Assembly: GCA_022797215.1 (NCBI GenBank)
Contig: JAAWKD010000012.1
Span: 1 to 53,750 of the forward strand
Direction of reading: 5' to 3'
DNA length: 53,750 nt
Source of the DNA: Clostridia bacterium
GTDB lineage: Bacteria > Bacillota > Clostridia > TANB77 > CAG-508
In this document: positions 1-9,092 of the stretch, one piece after another
Layout of the letters: each line of letters begins with the position of its first letter
How positions within the stretch are numbered: position 1 is the stretch's first letter
The notes under the pieces: model-generated
The model's input: only the letters and a program-made list of their open reading frames with translations
The model's database searches: none
What the model was told of the DNA's origin: nothing
Position numbers and translations under genes: made by a program

Positions 1-1
1 A

Positions 2-70
2 ATTAAGTTAAGGCTAAATGGTAAAAGTCCAATTCAGTACAGAATGGAATATTACCCTAATGTAGCATAG
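2..70 (+). CDS. IS3-family transposase, C-terminal fragment
   Basis: The first bases encode the last 22 residues of a transposase. They read IKLRLNGKSPIQYR followed by MEYYPNVA and a TAG stop. This matches the usual end of IS3/IS150-type DDE transposases (the 'K-x-K-G-x-S-P-x-x-Y-R' tail). The rest of the gene lies left of the window. The reading frame is open from base 2 and a terminal inverted repeat follows at once, so this is the 3' edge of an insertion element. Only the extreme C-terminus is visible, so the exact IS group is uncertain. Confidence 0.75.
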   Translation: MKLRLNGKSPIQYRMEYYPNVA

Positions 71-99
71 AACTTGTCCAACTTTTGTGGGTCACTTCA
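71..99 (+). mobile_element. IS3-family right end (terminal inverted repeat)
   Basis: Read from inside the disrupted gene (minus strand), the element starts TGAAGTGACCCACAAAAG and continues into TTGGACAAG. This is a TG-starting end with the GACCC and GTTGGAC blocks typical of IS150-type IS3 elements. It begins directly after the transposase stop codon. The outermost TGA supplies the stop codon of the interrupted pilin-like gene. The other end and any target duplication are outside the window. Confidence 0.7.
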
Positions 100-1494
100 T
101 GCTCCTGTCATACTACTACTAATTGCTGCTATGAAATATCTGGCGTCGCTCGTTGCATCTGTTCCATCATACGCACTCATAATATCTGGTTCTCTATATC
201 CTGTTGCAGAATAAGCTATTTTTGTTGTTCCTGTTGCTGAAAAATTATATAGGTTTCCTCTTTTGTTGGTTTCATCTATCATTTTACTATAGGCTGTCTC
301 ATCTACTGGCACCCATACATACTGATTTCCTTCATTATCTTGAATCACTAATCCTCCATCTATTTTGTTTATATTGTCACTTGTTGCTACTGCATAATCT
401 TTTGGAATCGTTACTGTCTTATATTTCTCTTCTGAACTATTATCTGTATAATCTGTATTAGCTGAATGAATTGCTCCAAACATTTCTACTCTCACATTAC
501 ATTCTGCTGACAAATTACTTCCATCTTTAGTTGTGGCTGTTATTTTAATATCTCCGCCTTTTCCATTTGCTTTAGCTTTTACTAATCCATTACTATCTAC
601 TGTTGCTATGCTCTCATTGCTACTTTTCCATATTACATCTTTGTCTGTTACATTACTTGGAGTTAAATTTGCTATTAGTTTTAAATCATTTGTCCAAGAT
701 TGTCCCCCTGTAATCACTCCAAATTTTGCATTTAAGCTAATATTTGTTGCTATTACTGGTTCTACTACTTTTACCTTACATGTTTTTTCATAACTTCCAT
801 ACCTTACTGTTATTGTTACTACTTCTTCTTTTTCCTTTGATGTAATTTCTATGGTGTTATTGCTTCCTTGTTTTAAAACTGCCGTTGCTGTACTTTCATC
901 ACTACTTGTTACTGTTAAAGTATTTGTGGTTCCACTCTCTTCATTACCTTCACTCTCAAAATCAGCTTTTGTTAAATTAGAAGGTTCTCTAGCAATAGTA
1001 ATAAATCCTTTATTGCTATACATTTGATAATACTTTCCTTGTACTTCTACATAATATATAAATGGGTCTTCTACTCCTAAATATGTTACCTTAACCTCTA
1101 CTGTCTTATTTTTTCCCATTGTTATGTTTTCTTTATCTAGACTAATTCCTGTTATATCATCTGCAGATACTGCTTTCTGTTCTATGCTATATCCTTCAGT
1201 CCTTAACTGTTCAATTATTTGGCTTGTTTCTACCTTAGTACCTAAATCACTGCTAGCAGTTTCTACTAATTTATCAGAATAAATTAGTTGTGCTCCTTCT
1301 TCTATTTTCCCTATTTCAGTTTGTACTTTTGCATCAGATGCTTTTTTGAATACACTATTATCTCCCATTATATATGAAATTGTTATTCCTGCTAAAATTA
1401 AAAGAACCACAATTGTTACAACTAAAGCTACTAGAGTGATTCCTGATGTTGAGATCTTATCACTTCTTTTGTGTATTAAAATTTTTCTTTTCAT
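97..1494 (-). pseudogene. Prepilin-like Ig-domain surface protein truncated by IS insertion
   Basis: The N-terminus (residues 17-45) is a prepilin-type segment: a Gly followed by ITLVALVVTIVVLLILAGIT. It lacks the usual Glu at +5, as is common in clostridial pseudopilins. Around residues 250-335 there is a bacterial Ig-like (Big_2) domain ('WKSSNESIATVDSNGLVKA'). The C-terminal part has 'NEGNQYVWVPV', the start of a domain seen in such clostridial proteins that resembles a formylglycine-enzyme fold. The reading frame stops exactly at the IS end, inside that domain ('YFIAAISSSMTGA'), so the native protein was longer. The start has AAAGG five bases upstream. It is probably exported and cell-surface associated. 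The role is unknown. Confidence 0.7.
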
Positions 1495-1641
1495 TTTTTC
1501 CTTTGCTCCTTTTCACTTTTATTCTTATGTATAGTTTTCACTCTTTTTCTTGTCTTATTTATTCTTCATTCAACTTTTATTTAGGTGTTTATAATTATAT
1601 ATATTAACAAATCATATTATAAAATGTCAATGTATAATAAA

Positions 1642-1687
1642 AAACTTCTTATATTAAGCTTTTACTTGTGCTTAATATAAGAAGTTT
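1642..1687 (-). terminator. Rho-independent terminator after yunB
   Basis: A perfect 18-bp inverted repeat (1642-1659 with 1670-1687; outer bases AAACTTCTTATATTAAGC) with a 10-nt loop. It begins just past the yunB stop, and the minus-strand read ends in a T run. It ends the sipL-yunB transcript. Confidence 0.85.
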
Positions 1688-1692
1688 CATTT

Positions 1693-2409
1693 CTATTCTA
1701 TAATATCCACTGCATTATTGGTACTCAGTCCTTCTAGGTTATAATAACTATTTGGTACCTCTCCTACAATTAATCCTTCTGCTAATAATACTTGATTAAC
1801 AATTTGTTCTTCTATTGTTTCAAAAGGGGTTAAAATACTAACATTGCATTTAACTTCTAAATAGATTTTGTGCAAAGTTTGGTTAATTCCCGCTGCTACA
1901 AACTCTGACTTTAATTCTGTATCTAAATTACCTGTAATCGCCATCTTTATATTTACATTTGGACCTCTTCCTGCAAATAAATTGCTTCCTAAAAAGCTTC
2001 CTAGTCGAATATTAAAGTTATTGTTCTCACTTTTTTCTAATGCCTCTTGCATATGAACTGGAATATCAGAAATGATTTCATTAACTGTAATCACATTGGT
2101 TCCTACCATTTTAATATTCCCTTTTTCATCTTTTGTAATAATTAGTAAATCTTCATATTTGTATTTTTTCATCACTTCTGTTGCTTCATTATTCGATATC
2201 TTAGTAGCTATGGATTTGGCCATATTTTTACATTGTGCCTCCATAATTGGTTTAATGGATTGCAATATAAAATAAGCAAAAGTAAAACCAATTAAGATGA
2301 TACAGAGAATTTTTATGAATCTTCTTTTTTCTTTTCCTTTAGGAGAGTTTTTCTTTGGTAAAAATTGTGGTATTCTTATTTTATTTCTACTAAAAATCTT
2401 TTCATCCAT
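1693..2409 (-). CDS. yunB: Sporulation protein YunB
   Basis: A 238-aa protein with one membrane segment at about residues 32-50 (ILCIILIGFTFAYFILQSI) after a basic cytoplasmic tail. An extracytoplasmic domain follows and contains 'GSFLGSNLFAGRGPNVNIKM', characteristic of the YunB family. YunB is a mother-cell sporulation protein under sigma-E in Bacillus; its biochemical role is poorly defined. The start overlaps the sipL stop by 8 bp, so the two genes are translationally coupled. A strong terminator follows. Length and motif fit the family. Confidence 0.88.
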   Translation of the reverse strand: MDEKIFSRNKIRIPQFLPKKNSPKGKEKRRFIKILCIILIGFTFAYFILQSIKPIMEAQCKNMAKSIATKISNNEATEVMKKYKYEDLLIITKDEKGNIKMVGTNVITVNEIISDIPVHMQEALEKSENNNFNIRLGSFLGSNLFAGRGPNVNIKMAITGNLDTELKSEFVAAGINQTLHKIYLEVKCNVSILTPFETIEEQIVNQVLLAEGLIVGEVPNSYYNLEGLSTNNAVDIIE

Positions 2410-3940
2410 GATATCTAGGAATAAATAACTGCTTGCCTACTGGTATGCTATTCACATCTTCTATTCCATTTACTCTCGCAATATCATCCACTGTACTTCC
2501 AAATCTTTTTGCAATTTTCCATAAACTGTCTCCTGGTTTTGTAAAATAGATTACCATACTGTATTGACATCTATTTCTATTTTCTTCAGTTTCTTGTATT
2601 CCTTCAATAATAGAAATACTACTATTCTTACTACTAATAGCAGTAAAAGTTAAGTCTACTTTAATATCAATACTCTCATCTGGCATAACCACAAAGTCTT
2701 GTAACCCAATCTCTACAATTGTATCAACACTCATTTCTGGTTTCATTCCCTCAAAGTCCATTGAAAAATTAAAAGGAATACTAATTTGCTTTGTTTCAAT
2801 ACCATTGCTTTGACCTGCACTGTAAATGAAATTTAGTTCTACTTCTCCCTCATATAGAATTCGTCCATTTAATGTATTTTGCTTATCAATTATTGGGTAT
2901 ACTTCTACATCATAAATTTTACGTGGTCCTATTTCAGGAAGCATTTCTTTTTCTCGTATACTACATACCTGTTGTCTGCTTTCTTTTTGCCCGATTACTC
3001 GAATTCTTTTTTGTGAAAAATCTAAAGACGTTGTTGGACTATATAAGTCTTGTATTATTTTAAGTTCTTTGTTTTCATATGCTTCACAGTACACTTCCAT
3101 CTCTACCTCAACATAGATAGAATGTTCTTCAATATTATTTGGTTTAACAATAAGATTTTTAATTTCATATTTAACATCGCAGGTATGCTCTTCACTAATG
3201 TTTGGTAAATCAATAAATCCCATAATCGGAACTTTGCCTTCTACTACATTAATTCTATTATCTTCTGTTAGGTATAAGATTTTAGTTTCTAGGTCTGCCT
3301 TAATAAGCACCTTGTTATAGCTAATTTTTGTATCTTTGTTAATAATCTTCAAGTCTGTTTTCATTACTTCTACTAGGTTATCAATCTGGTCAATGTTAAA
3401 AGTATCTTTTGCATATAGTTTAGTGTTTCCTGTTCCAATTAATGAATTAATTTGAAAATCTTGATTTAATAGTTGTACATCCTTTAAATTTTGTATTTCT
3501 CTTACATATTCTATTGTTTCATTAGAAGAAACTTTTGCCTCTACTTCTATCATTGCTTTCATATGAATTTTTCTGCCATTTAATACTTTACAATCTAAAC
3601 TTTTTAATACCAAGTTCGTATCTAAGGACATACTACTTGTTGCCTTTTCTAATTCTATCATTTGTGTAAAATCCAAATTCGTATTTAACCCTCTTACTGA
3701 ATTTTCGTCTTGTGTATCAGCTAAGTACATAATATAGGTATTAATACAACCATCTAATCGAATTTTTCCATCTAATATTTCTTTTTTATAAATGCAAATA
3801 ATTCCACTTGTACTAATAACATTTAAAATGTCTGGTTTTATATCTGGAACAATACAATCCTCTTCAATTAAAATGGTATCTGTTTTTTGGTCAATAATTT
3901 GGTTTAATACTAAACTGTCTTTTGCAGTTTCTATTGCCAT
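2402..3940 (-). CDS. sipL: SipL-like spore coat morphogenesis protein (SPOCS/DUF3794 plus LysM)
   Basis: A 512-aa protein with three DUF3794 (SPOCS) units, roughly residues 35-120, 170-260 and 300-420. A C-terminal LysM domain lies at about 463-508 ('TKPGDSLWKIAKRFGS' through 'VGKQLFIPRY'). This is the architecture of clostridial SipL, which binds SpoIVA and tethers the coat to the forespore outer membrane. The start has a strong site (AAAGGAGGG, about 8 nt upstream). It is the first gene of a sipL-yunB operon and lies close to veg and yabG, a typical sporulation neighbourhood. Confidence 0.9.
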   Translation of the reverse strand: MAIETAKDSLVLNQIIDQKTDTILIEEDCIVPDIKPDILNVISTSGIICIYKKEILDGKIRLDGCINTYIMYLADTQDENSVRGLNTNLDFTQMIELEKATSSMSLDTNLVLKSLDCKVLNGRKIHMKAMIEVEAKVSSNETIEYVREIQNLKDVQLLNQDFQINSLIGTGNTKLYAKDTFNIDQIDNLVEVMKTDLKIINKDTKISYNKVLIKADLETKILYLTEDNRINVVEGKVPIMGFIDLPNISEEHTCDVKYEIKNLIVKPNNIEEHSIYVEVEMEVYCEAYENKELKIIQDLYSPTTSLDFSQKRIRVIGQKESRQQVCSIREKEMLPEIGPRKIYDVEVYPIIDKQNTLNGRILYEGEVELNFIYSAGQSNGIETKQISIPFNFSMDFEGMKPEMSVDTIVEIGLQDFVVMPDESIDIKVDLTFTAISSKNSSISIIEGIQETEENRNRCQYSMVIYFTKPGDSLWKIAKRFGSTVDDIARVNGIEDVNSIPVGKQLFIPRYHG

Positions 3941-4047
3941 GCTTTCTTACCCTCCTTTAATAGTGTTTTATTCATATATATTGACAAGGAGTAGAAAATA
4001 GAACTCTTAGAATCAACTTTTCAATATGTCCCAAATTTGCTATTTAC

Positions 4048-4094
4048 AAAAAAAAGAAGAGGGTGCCCTACATTGTGACACACTCTTCTTTTTT
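4048..4094. terminator. Bidirectional terminator between veg and sipL
   Basis: AAAAAAGAAGAGGGTG pairs with CACACTCTTCTTTTTT around a 14-nt loop. It is A/T-flanked on both strands. It lies downstream of veg and upstream of sipL on the minus strand. Confidence 0.75.
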
Positions 4095-4218
4095 ATATAC
4101 TATAAAATATTTTCTTTTGTTGCTTAAGAACTCTTTTGTTATTGCTTGCTTTTGTTACTTTGTATATCTTTTTTCTTTTGTAACGTTTATCTTATGTTAC
4201 TTTAGAATTCTTTTGCTT

Positions 4219-4515
4219 TTATAAAATTTTCTTTGGTTTCTTTACTTCTGTTACTGGTGGAATTAATGGACTATATCCATTTCCATCAAAAACATCTACT
4301 TCTACTGTTCGAGTTAAAATATCTGTATAACTGTAGGTAACATTTCGATTTTCTTCTTCATATTTAATAACAAAAATATTAGGATATGTTTTTTCTATTG
4401 TGGCTTCTTTTTCAAAGGTTTTACATCTTCCAAGAGAACCTTTGACAATTATCTTTTGTCCTACTTTTTCATTAATGTCTGTTTTTAAGTTAGTAATATC
4501 ATTTGGGCAAATCAT
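4219..4515 (-). CDS. veg: Veg family protein (DUF1021)
   Basis: A 98-aa protein of the Veg family. The core 'VGQKIIVKGSLGRCKT' and 'SYTDILTRTVEVDVF' match conserved blocks of this small SH3-like beta-barrel protein. In Bacillus it is abundant and affects biofilm formation and spore outgrowth. In B. subtilis veg also sits beside yabG, as here, which supports the call. The start follows a GGTGATGAC-type site. The C-terminal tail (PPVTEVKKPKKIL) is slightly extended. Confidence 0.9.
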   Translation of the reverse strand: MICPNDITNLKTDINEKVGQKIIVKGSLGRCKTFEKEATIEKTYPNIFVIKYEEENRNVTYSYTDILTRTVEVDVFDGNGYSPLIPPVTEVKKPKKIL

Positions 4516-4689
4516 GTCATCACCTACCTATTTAAGATAGGCAAATTATATCACCCAGCATATTACTTGTCAAAAGCCGTTTGTTCGTGTCGAATTCCGC
4601 CGTGTATTTGTTCCCAAGGCTTTCGCAGTTTTATTTTCGTTATATTACATTTATATTACATTTGCATTACAGGTTTGTAATATACTCTT

Positions 4690-5520
4690 TTAAATCCACA
4701 GGATACGCTTTTTTCCTTGCCCTCCTGTTCCACTAATTCCTCTTTGACCATTTCGTAATTCTGCTTGAATATCTTTAATAGTAACAAATTTTTCTTCACT
4801 TGCCATTGCTATTTTTTCTGCAACAATTAATGGATCAATAAAATCAATTAAAATTCTAGCTGGCGAAGAAGCAAAATTGGCTCCTGCTAACATTAATCCT
4901 TCGTAATAGCTTTGGCAGGCTCCTGCAAAAATAACTAAATCCTTTTTGAGTTGTAGCTTTCTAGCCTCCTCTACTGTTCTTATAAAGTATCTAGAATTTC
5001 GATAATTATATATATCATTGAAATTGCTCCCCTTTTTTATCATTCCATCATGGCCTGTTATTACAAGTATGTCAGGCTTATGCTTTTGTAGTAAATTTGC
5101 TATATAAAAGGGTTGCCTTCTTTCTGGGATATTTTTGACAACAGCATTTAATCCAATTTTTTTATAATATCGATTTGACTTTTCGCTATATTTTTTATCT
5201 CCATCTATGTGTAAAATTTTTCCTGTATAGATAACTGCCTTTTCTCGAAAAAGGTAATGCGATTTGTTTTTGCGTTCTTGCACATGTCCTTGTACTCTTC
5301 TTTTTACCTTTTCCTCTAGTGTCTTAATATGATTAGATACCTGACTTGGTTCCATTAGTTCTAAATCATCTAAATCGCTATCTGCTTGTACCCTCATAGT
5401 TAGTCCTTTTAATATAGCAAACTTGCAATGGCGTGTTTTGATAATTCGTTCTACTACAAATGCAATATCTTTTCCATAGGAAATTCTTCCTACAATATCT
5501 CCTTTTTTTATTTTATTCAT
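4690..5520 (-). CDS. yabG: Sporulation-specific cysteine protease YabG
   Basis: A 276-aa peptidase of family U57. YabG processes spore coat and cortex-related proteins late in sporulation; in C. difficile it acts on SipA and CspBA. Family blocks seen are 'DILVITGHDGM' (residues 150-160), 'FAGACQSYYEGLMLAGANFASSPARILI' in two adjoining parts (about 205-232, including the conserved Cys), and the basic C-terminus ending 'GGQGKKRILWI'. An N-terminal SH3-like part contains 'KKGDIVGRISYGKDIAFVV'. Upstream AGAGGATG serves as the ribosome site. It is adjacent to veg, as in Bacillus. Confidence 0.9.
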   Translation of the reverse strand: MNKIKKGDIVGRISYGKDIAFVVERIIKTRHCKFAILKGLTMRVQADSDLDDLELMEPSQVSNHIKTLEEKVKRRVQGHVQERKNKSHYLFREKAVIYTGKILHIDGDKKYSEKSNRYYKKIGLNAVVKNIPERRQPFYIANLLQKHKPDILVITGHDGMIKKGSNFNDIYNYRNSRYFIRTVEEARKLQLKKDLVIFAGACQSYYEGLMLAGANFASSPARILIDFIDPLIVAEKIAMASEEKFVTIKDIQAELRNGQRGISGTGGQGKKRILWI

Positions 5521-5590
5521 ATCATAACATCCTCTCAGCTAACCTTATTTCGTTATGATATTCTATGTCATATCTTGTAAAAAGGTGTCA

Positions 5591-5630
5591 AAAAAAGAAT
5601 GATTTAATTCTAAAAAAATCATTCTCTTTT
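5591..5630. terminator. Bidirectional terminator
   Basis: AGAATGATTT pairs with AAATCATTCT around an A/T loop, flanked by A6 on the left and T6 on the right. It lies downstream of the HD-domain gene (stop at 5690) and upstream of yabG. Confidence 0.7.
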
Positions 5631-5689
5631 TTCTACAACAATATTGCCGAAAATCCCCTGTTCCATTGTTTACAGCTGCACTTATTCTA

Positions 5690-6970
5690 TCATATCAAAA
5701 ACTTTGTCCTATCTTCTCTAATTTCCGCTATTTCTCTTCTCATTTCCTCTTGTTCTTGCCTTGTAAAATATTGAAGTAACAATGTTGGATTACATTCTAA
5801 CAAGTGTTCTTTTACATAAATATAGCAACATCTTACTAAATCTAAATAAAATTGCTTATTCTTTAAACTATCAATTTGTTCTACTTTTTTAAATCTCTTA
5901 AAGCGTGATTGAAAAATAGAGCAAATTGATTTAATATATGTTTGATTTCCCATATATTCTACTTCTATCCATAATTTCATAATGGCAATCATTTTATCTA
6001 AAAGTTCTAAAATATATCCTTCTTGTTGCTCCATAGCACTAGTAATAACTTGAAAGAGATTTTTACCAATCTTTTCTTCTAAGTCTTTCTCATCTGCTTC
6101 TTCCATCATTTTAAACATTTTCTTAGTATCTTCATTATAGTTTTTTACTTGTGTTACAATTTCATTTCCTTTGTATTCTCCAAAATCATGAAAAAGTGAT
6201 TTGATAACAACTTGATAAATGTCTATATTTTCCCTCAACTCTTGATTTAGATATTGTGAAAATATAATTCCTGTCACAGCCATAGTATATTGATGTGCTA
6301 AAACATTTTCATGTATAACAGTTGTGAGATTTGAGTAACGATAAACATCTTTTAAATTGAGTCCCACTTGCAATAACTGACCATATTGTGTTTGGTTCAA
6401 AGCATTTCTTTGTATATCTTGAAGTATTTCACTTTTTTCTGGATAAAACTCATCAGATTTTTCTATTGACATTTCTAATATCTTTTGAGTTTGCTCTATT
6501 AAATAACTTTTTGCTTCCTCATTCCCTCTTTTTGCCATTTTATCTAAAATAGCCAATTCTGCTACCTTTTCACAGAAAACAAGTAAATCTTTGTAAGGGC
6601 TGTCTTCTACTACCTGATAATTATATTTTAATTTTTCTAATATTCTATTTTTATATTCAAACTTTTCTATGACAAGTTCATTAATTACCTCATTATAAAA
6701 ATCAAGTTGCGTTTTATCTGTAATTTCTAAAGCTAGATTTCCAGTTTCTCCATAGATAATTTGTTTTAGCAAATAATTGGTTAAAGTATCTACAGCTATT
6801 TGGTCTTTTTCGTTCCTGTCTTCTAATATCTTAATATATAAATATACTGCTAACATTGACTTATCAATGATCGTATATTTGTCATTGATGGTTTGCCAAA
6901 TCTTTGAATTGTAACTATCTATACTACTTAAATAAATTTTAAATAAGTCATCTAAGATGATTTCTTCCAT
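5690..6970 (-). CDS. HD-domain (YfbR-like) protein of unknown function
   Basis: A 426-aa protein, mostly helical. Residues about 225-275 carry an HD-hydrolase pattern: 'ENVLAHQYTMAVTGIIFSQ' then 'SLFHDFGEYKGNEI'. This resembles YfbR-type 5'-deoxynucleotidases (HD pair plus a following acidic segment). The N-terminal 210 residues contain no motif I recognise. It follows a Nudix gene by 18 bp, so the two are probably co-transcribed; nucleotide clean-up would be a consistent but unproven role. No signal peptide is visible. Confidence 0.6.
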   Translation of the reverse strand: MEEIILDDLFKIYLSSIDSYNSKIWQTINDKYTIIDKSMLAVYLYIKILEDRNEKDQIAVDTLTNYLLKQIIYGETGNLALEITDKTQLDFYNEVINELVIEKFEYKNRILEKLKYNYQVVEDSPYKDLLVFCEKVAELAILDKMAKRGNEEAKSYLIEQTQKILEMSIEKSDEFYPEKSEILQDIQRNALNQTQYGQLLQVGLNLKDVYRYSNLTTVIHENVLAHQYTMAVTGIIFSQYLNQELRENIDIYQVVIKSLFHDFGEYKGNEIVTQVKNYNEDTKKMFKMMEEADEKDLEEKIGKNLFQVITSAMEQQEGYILELLDKMIAIMKLWIEVEYMGNQTYIKSICSIFQSRFKRFKKVEQIDSLKNKQFYLDLVRCCYIYVKEHLLECNPTLLLQYFTRQEQEEMRREIAEIREDRTKFLI

Positions 6971-6988
6971 ATTCTATTCCCTTTCTTT

Positions 6989-7546
6989 CTATATTTTAGT
7001 TATCTTCTCATTCAACTTTTGATAAATTGGTTTCATTTGTTTTTCATTTGTAATTTCTACTGCTTTATCAATGTCTATCCACTTAACTCCACTATTTTCA
7101 TCAGGTTTTATCTTTACCATGTCATTTTCATCTGCTTCTAATAGAAAGGTACAATTTAAATGTAAATGTGTTGGTACATATTTTCCTCTTTTGATATGAC
7201 TATCTACAGAAGCTATCTCTAAGGAATAAATTCCATTACTTAATACTTTAAAATTTTCTATTCCAGTTTCCTCTTGTGCTTCTTTCAAAGCTACTTTTAA
7301 TAAGTCACTATCTCCATCACAATGTCCTCCTGTCCAAGCCCAATTTTGATAGATATTGTGATATGCCATTAATACTTTTGTTCTTTCTTTATTGACTATC
7401 CAATTAGAAGCCGTAAAATGGCAAACTTTATTTTCCCTTGTCAATACTTCTTTATAAGTATCTATTAAACTAAGCATTATCTCTTTATCTGCTCTTTCTT
7501 GCTCATTATATGGCTCAAAGCCTTCAATTTGTTCTCTTAAATCCAT
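6989..7546 (-). CDS. Nudix hydrolase
   Basis: A 185-aa protein with a Nudix box at about residues 92-115 ('GGHCDGDSDLLKVALKEAQEETG'; the REUXEEXGU half is clear). The first Glu of the consensus box is not in its canonical place (an acidic DGDSD stretch instead). Nudix enzymes cleave nucleoside diphosphates linked to other groups; the substrate cannot be told from sequence. A strong AAAGGAGG site lies 8 nt before ATG. It leads a two-gene unit with the HD protein. Confidence 0.85.
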   Translation of the reverse strand: MDLREQIEGFEPYNEQERADKEIMLSLIDTYKEVLTRENKVCHFTASNWIVNKERTKVLMAYHNIYQNWAWTGGHCDGDSDLLKVALKEAQEETGIENFKVLSNGIYSLEIASVDSHIKRGKYVPTHLHLNCTFLLEADENDMVKIKPDENSGVKWIDIDKAVEITNEKQMKPIYQKLNEKITKI

Positions 7547-7588
7547 TTCTTTTTACCTCCTTTTTTATCTTACCACAAGTAAAACTGG

Positions 7589-7618
7589 AAAAGCAAGAGC
7601 ATTTTCGCTCCTGCTTTT
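7589..7618 (-). terminator. Terminator after the ABC exporter operon
   Basis: AAAAGCAAGAGC pairs with GCTCCTGCTTTT (one mismatch) around ATTTTC, just past the permease stop at 7623 on the minus strand. Confidence 0.7.
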
Positions 7619-7622
7619 TAGA

Positions 7623-9092
7623 CTATATATTCTTAATATTTTTCTTTTTGAAAGTAATATAAGTTGGCACTAACATAGCAACCATATAAATGATAATAAT
7701 TGCTATAGAAAATCCTATGGTTAAACCTTGAAACTCTGGTAATCCTCCAAAGAAGTATTGTGTCAAATCCCAATTTGGCGTTACAAAGAACTTAATCCAC
7801 CAAAGATTAAAGGCTTGCGCAAAGGCATTTACTAATGATGCTCCCATTGAGCCTAATAATGTAATTGCTATTGCTAAAGCTGAATTGGTAAATATCGTAC
7901 TTAGTGAAAATGCCAAAGTTACAAGTAATACATAAATTGGTAATTTTCCTAAGGTTTGCATAGCCAAATATTTAATAATACCCATTTCTTGTAATTGGTT
8001 AGTCGTATGGTCATATACAATGGTTGGCTCTCCAAAGCTATCAAATCCTTGTATCATTCCTCCTACTACAAATTGCATTAACATGACTGATAGAATAACT
8101 ATGATAAGCATAATGATACATGTAATAAATTTTGCAGTTAAAATAGTTCTTCTTTTATATGGCTTGATTAATAATAGTTTGACAGTTCCTTTGTTAAATT
8201 CCTCACTAACGATAGTTCCTGCAATCATGACAGCCATAATGATAATAAATATTTCACATTCTGAAAATATGTTTGATAATATCGATTTTGCTGTTGAACT
8301 GTCTCCTATTTTCGTACCATGTTCAATATCATATTGGCAAATTGCTGCTCGTTCTAAGTTTTTATAATAACTTTGTTTATTTTCGTATTGTTCTTTTTCA
8401 CTTAGTTGTGGCTGATTAGAATTTTCATAACTTCTAATGTCGCTTTTACTCATTTGATACATAGATAGGCATTGGTTATAGTAATCATATCCATAACAAA
8501 TATCTTTTTCTAATCTCCAATTAATAACTTGCTTTGTATCTTCTAGTTCTGCAATTTGATATTCTAATTCTTTTATTTGTTCTTGACTAGTTGCTGTCTG
8601 TTTTAATTTTGTTTGTTCTTCTAAGCTTGCTTCTACATTTTTAAGCTTTTCCCTTGTGAAATACTTCCAATCTCCCAAACCTAATTTTGCTACAAAATCT
8701 TCATATTTCGCTTTTACTTGCTCTAGTTCTGCTTGGCTAGCTCCCATATATTCGCAACGTACTAATTGGTCTATTAATTCATAACCTTGTTCATTAATAA
8801 TCTTTGCTTGCCATGTTCCCGAATCTCCATATTTTTGAATTAATTTGTTCATTCGTAATTGTGTTTCATAACTTAAATACATTTCTTTATCAGGTGTTGT
8901 TTTTAAATCAATTCCTTTTAACTGTTCTTCATAAAATTTAATTTCTTGACTAACATCATAAGAATAACCATCATTTGACATTTGATAAATAAAATTAGCT
9001 ACTATGATAAATGCTAATGTAATTAATAAAGTAATGTAAATGCTTTTCTTTTTGCTAATTTTGGTCAGCTCATTTCTAATTAAATTAATCAA
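7623..9092 (-). CDS. ABC-2 type transporter permease
   Basis: A 489-aa integral membrane protein. One membrane segment lies near the N-terminus (about 18-38). A charged, coiled-coil-prone extracytoplasmic stretch follows (about 40-265). About five hydrophobic segments lie between 280 and 480. This is the ABC-2 permease layout of BcrB/NatB-type exporters. It overlaps its ATPase by 8 bp, so the pair forms one exporter. Substrate unknown; antimicrobial peptide export or resistance is typical for this class. The large loop is longer than in most simple BcrB proteins. Confidence 0.8.
   Translation of the reverse strand: MINLIRNELTKISKKKSIYITLLITLAFIIVANFIYQMSNDGYSYDVSQEIKFYEEQLKGIDLKTTPDKEMYLSYETQLRMNKLIQKYGDSGTWQAKIINEQGYELIDQLVRCEYMGASQAELEQVKAKYEDFVAKLGLGDWKYFTREKLKNVEASLEEQTKLKQTATSQEQIKELEYQIAELEDTKQVINWRLEKDICYGYDYYNQCLSMYQMSKSDIRSYENSNQPQLSEKEQYENKQSYYKNLERAAICQYDIEHGTKIGDSSTAKSILSNIFSECEIFIIIMAVMIAGTIVSEEFNKGTVKLLLIKPYKRRTILTAKFITCIIMLIIVILSVMLMQFVVGGMIQGFDSFGEPTIVYDHTTNQLQEMGIIKYLAMQTLGKLPIYVLLVTLAFSLSTIFTNSALAIAITLLGSMGASLVNAFAQAFNLWWIKFFVTPNWDLTQYFFGGLPEFQGLTIGFSIAIIIIYMVAMLVPTYITFKKKNIKNI

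Noticed and set aside
4561..4640. Small RNA or gene between veg and yabG
   Set aside because: A slightly GC-richer stretch with AAAGCC/GGCTTT arms was seen, but there is no promoter, open frame or clear fold.
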